NCBI GenBank assembly: GCA_029210585.1
Contig: JARGFP010000015.1
Coordinates: forward strand, 40,174 to 104,173
DNA: 64,000 bases
Direction of reading: 5' to 3'
Source: Bacteroidales bacterium
Lineage (GTDB): Bacteria > Bacteroidota > Bacteroidia > Bacteroidales > GCA-2748055
The position numbers were made by a program, and so were the translations under genes. How positions within the stretch are numbered: position 1 is the first letter of the stretch; each line of letters starts with the position of its first letter. The notes under the pieces were generated by a model. That model worked only from the letters and a program-made list of their open reading frames with translations. It had not been told where the DNA came from and searched no databases. This document shows positions 60,773 to 64,000 of the stretch, one piece after another.

Positions 60773-61066
60773 ATGAAGGCAATATTCATCGTATATAACC
60801 AGGCACACACCGAAAAGGTGGAATACATATTCGACAAACTGAATATCCGTGGGTTTACGCGCTGGACCGAGCTCACCGGCCGGGGAAGTGTCGATGGCGA
60901 CCCCCATATGAATACCCATACCTGGCCCGAGCAGAATACCGCCAGGCTGACAGTTGTGGAGGATGAGATGGTACCAAAGGTCCTGGAAGCAGTTAAAAAA
61001 ATGGATGAAATCAACAAGGATGTGGGTGTACGCGCCTTCGCCTGGAACATCGAAGCTTTGTACTAA
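60773..61066 (+). CDS. PG0541 family transporter-associated protein (PII-like)
   Basis: A 97-residue protein, MKAIFIVYNQAHTEKVEYIFDKLNIRGFTRWTELTGRGSVDGDP, with the ferredoxin-like alternating strand-helix pattern of the nitrogen PII superfamily (strand, helix, flexible loop, strand, helix). This matches my recollection of the PG0541-type family that is regularly encoded after RND efflux pumps in Bacteroidota. It lacks the usual GlnB T-loop signature and so should not be called a nitrogen regulator. It is probably a small cytosolic trimer that binds a metabolite and touches the pump, but that is inference from fold and neighbourhood. Confidence 0.72.
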   Translation: MKAIFIVYNQAHTEKVEYIFDKLNIRGFTRWTELTGRGSVDGDPHMNTHTWPEQNTARLTVVEDEMVPKVLEAVKKMDEINKDVGVRAFAWNIEALY

Positions 61067-61191
61067 CAAGGGCTGACGTTTTGAAGCCAGGCCTGTGGTG
61101 GGACTTTGCATCAACTTCATCTGCCAAAACCCTGAAAGATACAGGCATGCCGGGTAGTCCGGAGATATGTCCCTAAACAGTCTGTGTTTCC

Positions 61192-61223
61192 TTGCCATTC
61201 TATGCAAAATTCTTGTAATTTTG
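61192..61223 (+). promoter_or_regulatory. Bacteroidota promoter (TTG-N21-TAATTTTG) of the DUF1573 gene
   Basis: TTG at 61192-61194, 21 bases and TAATTTTG at 61216-61223 fit the Bacteroidota -33/-7 pattern. Transcription would start near 61230, upstream of the GTG at 61311 and downstream of the earlier in-frame ATG at 61167, which supports the GTG as the true start. Confidence 0.55.
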
Positions 61224-61310
61224 GGAGGTTATCAGAAGGTGATCGGACGTATTGCATTGTCAGACGATCCGATGGAAATGATCATTCATCCAGGTCTAAT
61301 AATAAAAAAC

Positions 61311-61745
61311 GTGAAAAAGCTACTTTATATAATTACCCTATTGCTCATCTCCGGATCGTGCGTCAACAAAACCGAGAAACAGGCGATGCAATCCGGACAG
61401 GAAATCTATTTTGCCCAGTCTACATACGATTATGGTGAAATTGAAGAGGGCAGTGACGGACTGTATACCATCGGATTCAAGAATCTTGGTGATGCACCCA
61501 TCGTGATAAACCGCGTCAGGGCATCCTGTGGTTGTACCGTACCCTCCTGGCCTGAAGAACCTGTTGAACCGGGTGCTTCCGGCGAAATCCAGGTGGAGTA
61601 CAATACCCGGCTGACGGGCTCGTTTATGAAATCAGTATACGTATACTCTTCAGCTGAAAATTCACCCGTTAAGCTGACTGTAAAAGGCAAGGTGTTGCCA
61701 AGGAAAAATCCAATAGACAAATCCCTACCAGAGTTAACCGAATAA
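61311..61745 (+). CDS. DUF1573 domain lipoprotein
   Basis: I place the start at the GTG at 61311, giving 144 residues: a lipoprotein signal (VKKLLYIITLLLISGSC, lipid Cys at about residue 17) and an Ig-like DUF1573 domain. The domain has YDYGEIEEGSDGLYTIGFKNLGDAPIVINRVRASCGCTVPSW, including the family's conserved CGC motif, and ends KLTVKGKVLP. The open frame extends to 61167, but those residues precede a promoter-like sequence and do not form a signal peptide. DUF1573 proteins are common in Bacteroidota envelopes and of unknown function. The aminotransferase gene starts two bases after its stop. Confidence 0.87.
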   Translation: MKKLLYIITLLLISGSCVNKTEKQAMQSGQEIYFAQSTYDYGEIEEGSDGLYTIGFKNLGDAPIVINRVRASCGCTVPSWPEEPVEPGASGEIQVEYNTRLTGSFMKSVYVYSSAENSPVKLTVKGKVLPRKNPIDKSLPELTE

Positions 61746-61746
61746 A

Positions 61747-62946
61747 ATGCCAGGAATATCAGCAAAAGGAATGGCCATGCCGGCCTCCCCGATCCGCAAA
61801 CTGGTCCCCTTCGCGGAAGAGGCCAAAAGTAAAGGAAGAAAAGTCTATCACCTGAATATCGGTCAGCCGGACATCAGGACACCCGAGGTTGCCCTAAACG
61901 CAATCAGGAACCTGGAGGATAAGGTGATCGAATACAGTCATTCCGCCGGTATCGAAAGCTACCGCAGAAAGATGGCTGCAAGATACCGGGAGATCAATAT
62001 CAATGTGGATCATACCGAGATTCTGGTCACCACTGGCGGTTCAGAAGCAATCTCCTTTGCACTTATGGCAACGGTCAACCCGGGCGAGGAAGTGATCTGC
62101 CCTGAACCATTCTACGCAAATTACAATGGATTCTCCACTGCCGCCGGTGTGAAGGTGGTCCCTATTACTTCCACGATCGACTCCGGCTTTGCACTTCCCG
62201 ATATTGCTGAGTTCGAAAAAGTAATTACCCCTAAGACCAGGGGAATCATTATCTGCAATCCGAACAACCCTACCGGGTACCTCTATTCCGAAAAGGAGAT
62301 GCGCCGCCTGGGTGAGATCGTAAAAAAACATGACCTCTACCTTTACTCTGACGAAGTGTACAGGGAATTCTGCTATGATGGCAAAAAACATTTCTCCGCC
62401 ATGTACCTGGAGGGGTTGGAAGAACATGTGATCATGATGGATTCCGTATCCAAGCGTTACAGTATGTGCGGTGCGAGAATTGGTGCGCTGGTGACAAAGA
62501 ACAGGGCAGTACTGGATACGGCACTGAAATTTGCACAGGCCAGGCTTAGTCCGCCTTCGTTCGGACAGATTGCAGGCGAAGCGGCCCTGGACACCCCCGC
62601 AAGCTATTTCAAAGAGGTATACGAGGAATATATTGAACGGCGGGATTTTATGGTGAAGGCGCTTAACAAAATGCCTGGCGTGAAGTGTCCTTCACCGGGT
62701 GGAGCTTTTTATACCGTAGTGCACCTTCCTGTTGACGATACGGATACATTTGCAGAATGGATCCTGCGTGAGTTTGAATATGAGAACCAGACAGTGATGA
62801 TGGCCCCGGCCAGTGGATTCTACTCTACCCCGGGACTTGGCAAGCAGGAAGTCAGGATTGCTTATGTATTGAAGAAGGAAGACCTGGCCAAAGCCATGGA
62901 AACACTTGGAGCAGCATTGAAAGTTTACCCGGGAAGAATAAAATAG
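61747..62946 (+). CDS. Class I PLP-dependent aminotransferase (aspartate aminotransferase-like)
   Basis: A 399-residue fold-type I enzyme. NPNNPTG (171-177) binds PLP, the Schiff-base lysine is K236 in DSVSKRYSMCGARIG, DEVY (202-205) is the cofactor-stacking motif, and an arginine near residue 374 (KQEVRIAYVL) would hold the substrate carboxylate. The subgroup resembles class I aspartate/aromatic aminotransferases common in Bacteroidota. The natural substrate could be aspartate, aromatic amino acids or a related acid; assignment to one is not safe. It is co-transcribed with the preceding DUF1573 lipoprotein gene (two-base gap). Confidence 0.9.
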   Translation: MPGISAKGMAMPASPIRKLVPFAEEAKSKGRKVYHLNIGQPDIRTPEVALNAIRNLEDKVIEYSHSAGIESYRRKMAARYREININVDHTEILVTTGGSEAISFALMATVNPGEEVICPEPFYANYNGFSTAAGVKVVPITSTIDSGFALPDIAEFEKVITPKTRGIIICNPNNPTGYLYSEKEMRRLGEIVKKHDLYLYSDEVYREFCYDGKKHFSAMYLEGLEEHVIMMDSVSKRYSMCGARIGALVTKNRAVLDTALKFAQARLSPPSFGQIAGEAALDTPASYFKEVYEEYIERRDFMVKALNKMPGVKCPSPGGAFYTVVHLPVDDTDTFAEWILREFEYENQTVMMAPASGFYSTPGLGKQEVRIAYVLKKEDLAKAMETLGAALKVYPGRIK

Positions 62947-63074
62947 CCCGGATATGGGATTCAAAGCCACAGAATGACAGCTTCTGCCCCGGTTGAGAGG
63001 AAAAGTGCCTGATCAAAGGGCCCTGCATTGAACATTTCCACTGCTGAAAGGTCTCAATCAGCAAACAGATAAAT

Positions 63075-63350
63075 ATGGCTGATAAGAATGACACACCGAG
63101 AATTGCAGGACTCCGTTCCATCAAACTTGAAATGGAACCGGGCATCTACTACTGGTGCGCCTGCGGACGGAGCAGCAACCAGCCGTTCTGTGACGGATCC
63201 CACGAAGGAACCTCCTTCCGCCCGGTGGAAGTAAAGATCACCGAAAAAAAACTGATTAAATGGTGCAGCTGTAAAATGACCGAAATGCCCCCCTACTGCG
63301 ACAACAGCCACCGGGAGTTGCCGGGTTATGAAGCAAAACCCGGGAAGTAA
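63075..63350 (+). CDS. CDGSH iron-sulfur domain protein (two motifs)
   Basis: A 91-residue protein with two CDGSH-type sites. The first is CACGRSSNQPFCDGSH (about residues 29-44), and the second is CSCKMTEMPPYCDNSH (about 62-77), a variant in which the Gly of CDGSH is Asn. Each site would hold a 2Fe-2S cluster through three Cys and one His, as in mitoNEET-like proteins. Bacterial double-CDGSH proteins are usually of unknown redox or cluster-transfer function. The gene runs alone and ends 5 bases before the convergent SRPBCC gene. Confidence 0.92.
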   Translation: MADKNDTPRIAGLRSIKLEMEPGIYYWCACGRSSNQPFCDGSHEGTSFRPVEVKITEKKLIKWCSCKMTEMPPYCDNSHRELPGYEAKPGK

Positions 63351-63355
63351 GAACC

Positions 63356-63826
63356 TTACCCTTCAAACACCCCGAACAACGCTTCCACAGCCTTGTGCCG
63401 GTAATCAAAAATACCTTTGAGCTGACGCCGGATAAAGATTGCATTCGCCAGGGCCCCGAGGAAACCCAGGGGCGGACTGTAGGAGACAATGTCCCGCATC
63501 AGCACACCCCCTTCGATTGGCTCAATGAAATGTTCATGGTGCCAGAGTGCATAGGGGCCAACCCGCTGCTCGTCCACAAAATAAACACCCTCCTCCACAT
63601 GGGTGATCTCTGTAACCCAGGTCATTTTGATACCCAAAAGGGGACTGACCTTGTAGGAGATCACCATGCCAGGGTACATCCGCTCCGGCAAATCCCCTGA
63701 GGTAATGTCAAAGCCCATGTGATCGGGCGTGATCTTACTGAGATTTGCCGGGGATGAAATGAAATCCCATACCCGTTCCACCGTTGCCGGAATTTTTTGC
63801 GATGTCGTTAACTGGTAAAATGCCAT
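63356..63826 (-). CDS. SRPBCC (START-like) ligand-binding protein
   Basis: From the ATG at 63826 the product is 156 residues, MAFYQLTTSQKIPATVERVWDFISSP, which is the typical opening of SRPBCC/polyketide-cyclase-like ligand-binding proteins. Further blocks are GMVISYKVSPLLGIKMTWVTEITHVEEGVYFVDEQRVGPYALWHHEHFIEPIEGGVLMRDIVSYSPPLGFLGALANAIFI. These proteins bind small hydrophobic molecules or lipids in a helix-grip cavity. The longer frame reaching 63889 is not needed. No substrate is suggested by neighbours. Confidence 0.87.
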   Translation of the reverse strand: MAFYQLTTSQKIPATVERVWDFISSPANLSKITPDHMGFDITSGDLPERMYPGMVISYKVSPLLGIKMTWVTEITHVEEGVYFVDEQRVGPYALWHHEHFIEPIEGGVLMRDIVSYSPPLGFLGALANAIFIRRQLKGIFDYRHKAVEALFGVFEG

Positions 63827-64000
63827 TTTTTTCCTTATTGAAAACGGGTGAATGCGCTTACATCCACCCGTCCAACTTACCCAAATCATGAACGCTTATG
63901 AAACAAAGGTCTTGTATTATTTTGTTTAACTTTTGACCTTCATTTATTAAACAAACATGGTTATAAAAGGTTCAAAAAAATGCATAAAAAAATTAAGTCC

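Noticed and set aside
60773..61066. Calling the small protein a GlnB nitrogen regulator
   Set aside because: It lacks the T-loop tyrosine signature and nitrogen-control neighbours, and sits behind an RND pump as the PG0541-type family does.
61167..61310. Upstream extension of the DUF1573 gene to the ATG at 61167
   Set aside because: The extra 48 residues lack signal-peptide character and contain a promoter-like TTG/TAATTTTG pair, so the GTG at 61311 with a proper lipobox is preferred.
1..64000. Insertion sequences, prophage, integrons or defence islands
   Set aside because: I looked for transposase, integrase, restriction and toxin-antitoxin sequences and for flanking inverted repeats and found none I could support.

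Overview
The window comes from a member of the Bacteroidota, most likely an aerobic, environmental Bacteroidia- or Cytophagia-like organism. The evidence is an alternative complex III (act) gene cluster, type IX secretion (T9SS) cargo with the type B C-terminal sorting domain, a PorP/SprF-family protein, a two-component-type propeller/SpoIIE protein, DUF4783, type B ribosomal protein L31, and several promoters of the Bacteroidota type (TTG, about 20 bases, TAnnTTTG). I see no insertion sequences, phage genes, CRISPR arrays or rRNA. The region reads as ordinary chromosome with small accessory modules.

Layout. 1-7517 (minus strand): respiratory cluster actA-B-C-D-E-F, with actF cut by the left edge. 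7550-9587: a divergent control region with a 10-bp palindrome, a BASS-family transporter and a small T9SS cargo protein. 9760-11690: thyA-folA (the thymidylate/folate pair) and a DUF2147 protein. 12124-14023: a PadR regulator with an unusual membrane protein carrying two copies of the GldL-like FKIMHWPGA motif, then tRNA-His. 14083-18161: an asparagine-synthetase-like protein that lacks its glutaminase cysteine, a Wzx-type flippase, and a Bax-inhibitor-1 family protein. 18323-22649: a class V PLP enzyme, a GNAT-like protein, ribosomal protein L31 and a GlmU-family protein. 22642-26858 (minus): an exporter operon of adaptor, FtsX/MacB-type permease and TolC-like protein, with no ATPase gene. 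26953-32388: glmM, divergent from rluB-like, era, der and a lipoprotein gene.

32512-43768 (minus): a cell-surface and signalling block. It contains a propeller/SpoIIE phosphatase, a secreted hypothetical protein, a PD40/PKD protein, a PorP/SprF protein and a 1492-residue type B T9SS cargo protein with a glycine-rich domain and about six Cys-containing repeats. 43990-48165: rlmH followed by a very large membrane histidine kinase. 48288-50232: DUF4783, nadC and pdxH. 50404-53052: valS. 53336-54109: an outer-membrane barrel candidate. 54370-61066: a TetR regulator, a TolC/adaptor/RND efflux operon and a PG0541-type (PII-like) partner. 61311-63826: a DUF1573 lipoprotein, an aminotransferase, a CDGSH protein and an SRPBCC protein.

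Most of the window is recognisable. The parts least explained by known families are the PadR-linked double-GldL-motif protein, the PII-like partner of the RND pump, the ATPase-less ABC-type exporter operon and the type B cargo/SprF/PD40-PKD cassette. All function statements rest on reading motifs in the sequence and on remembered family knowledge; no database search was run.
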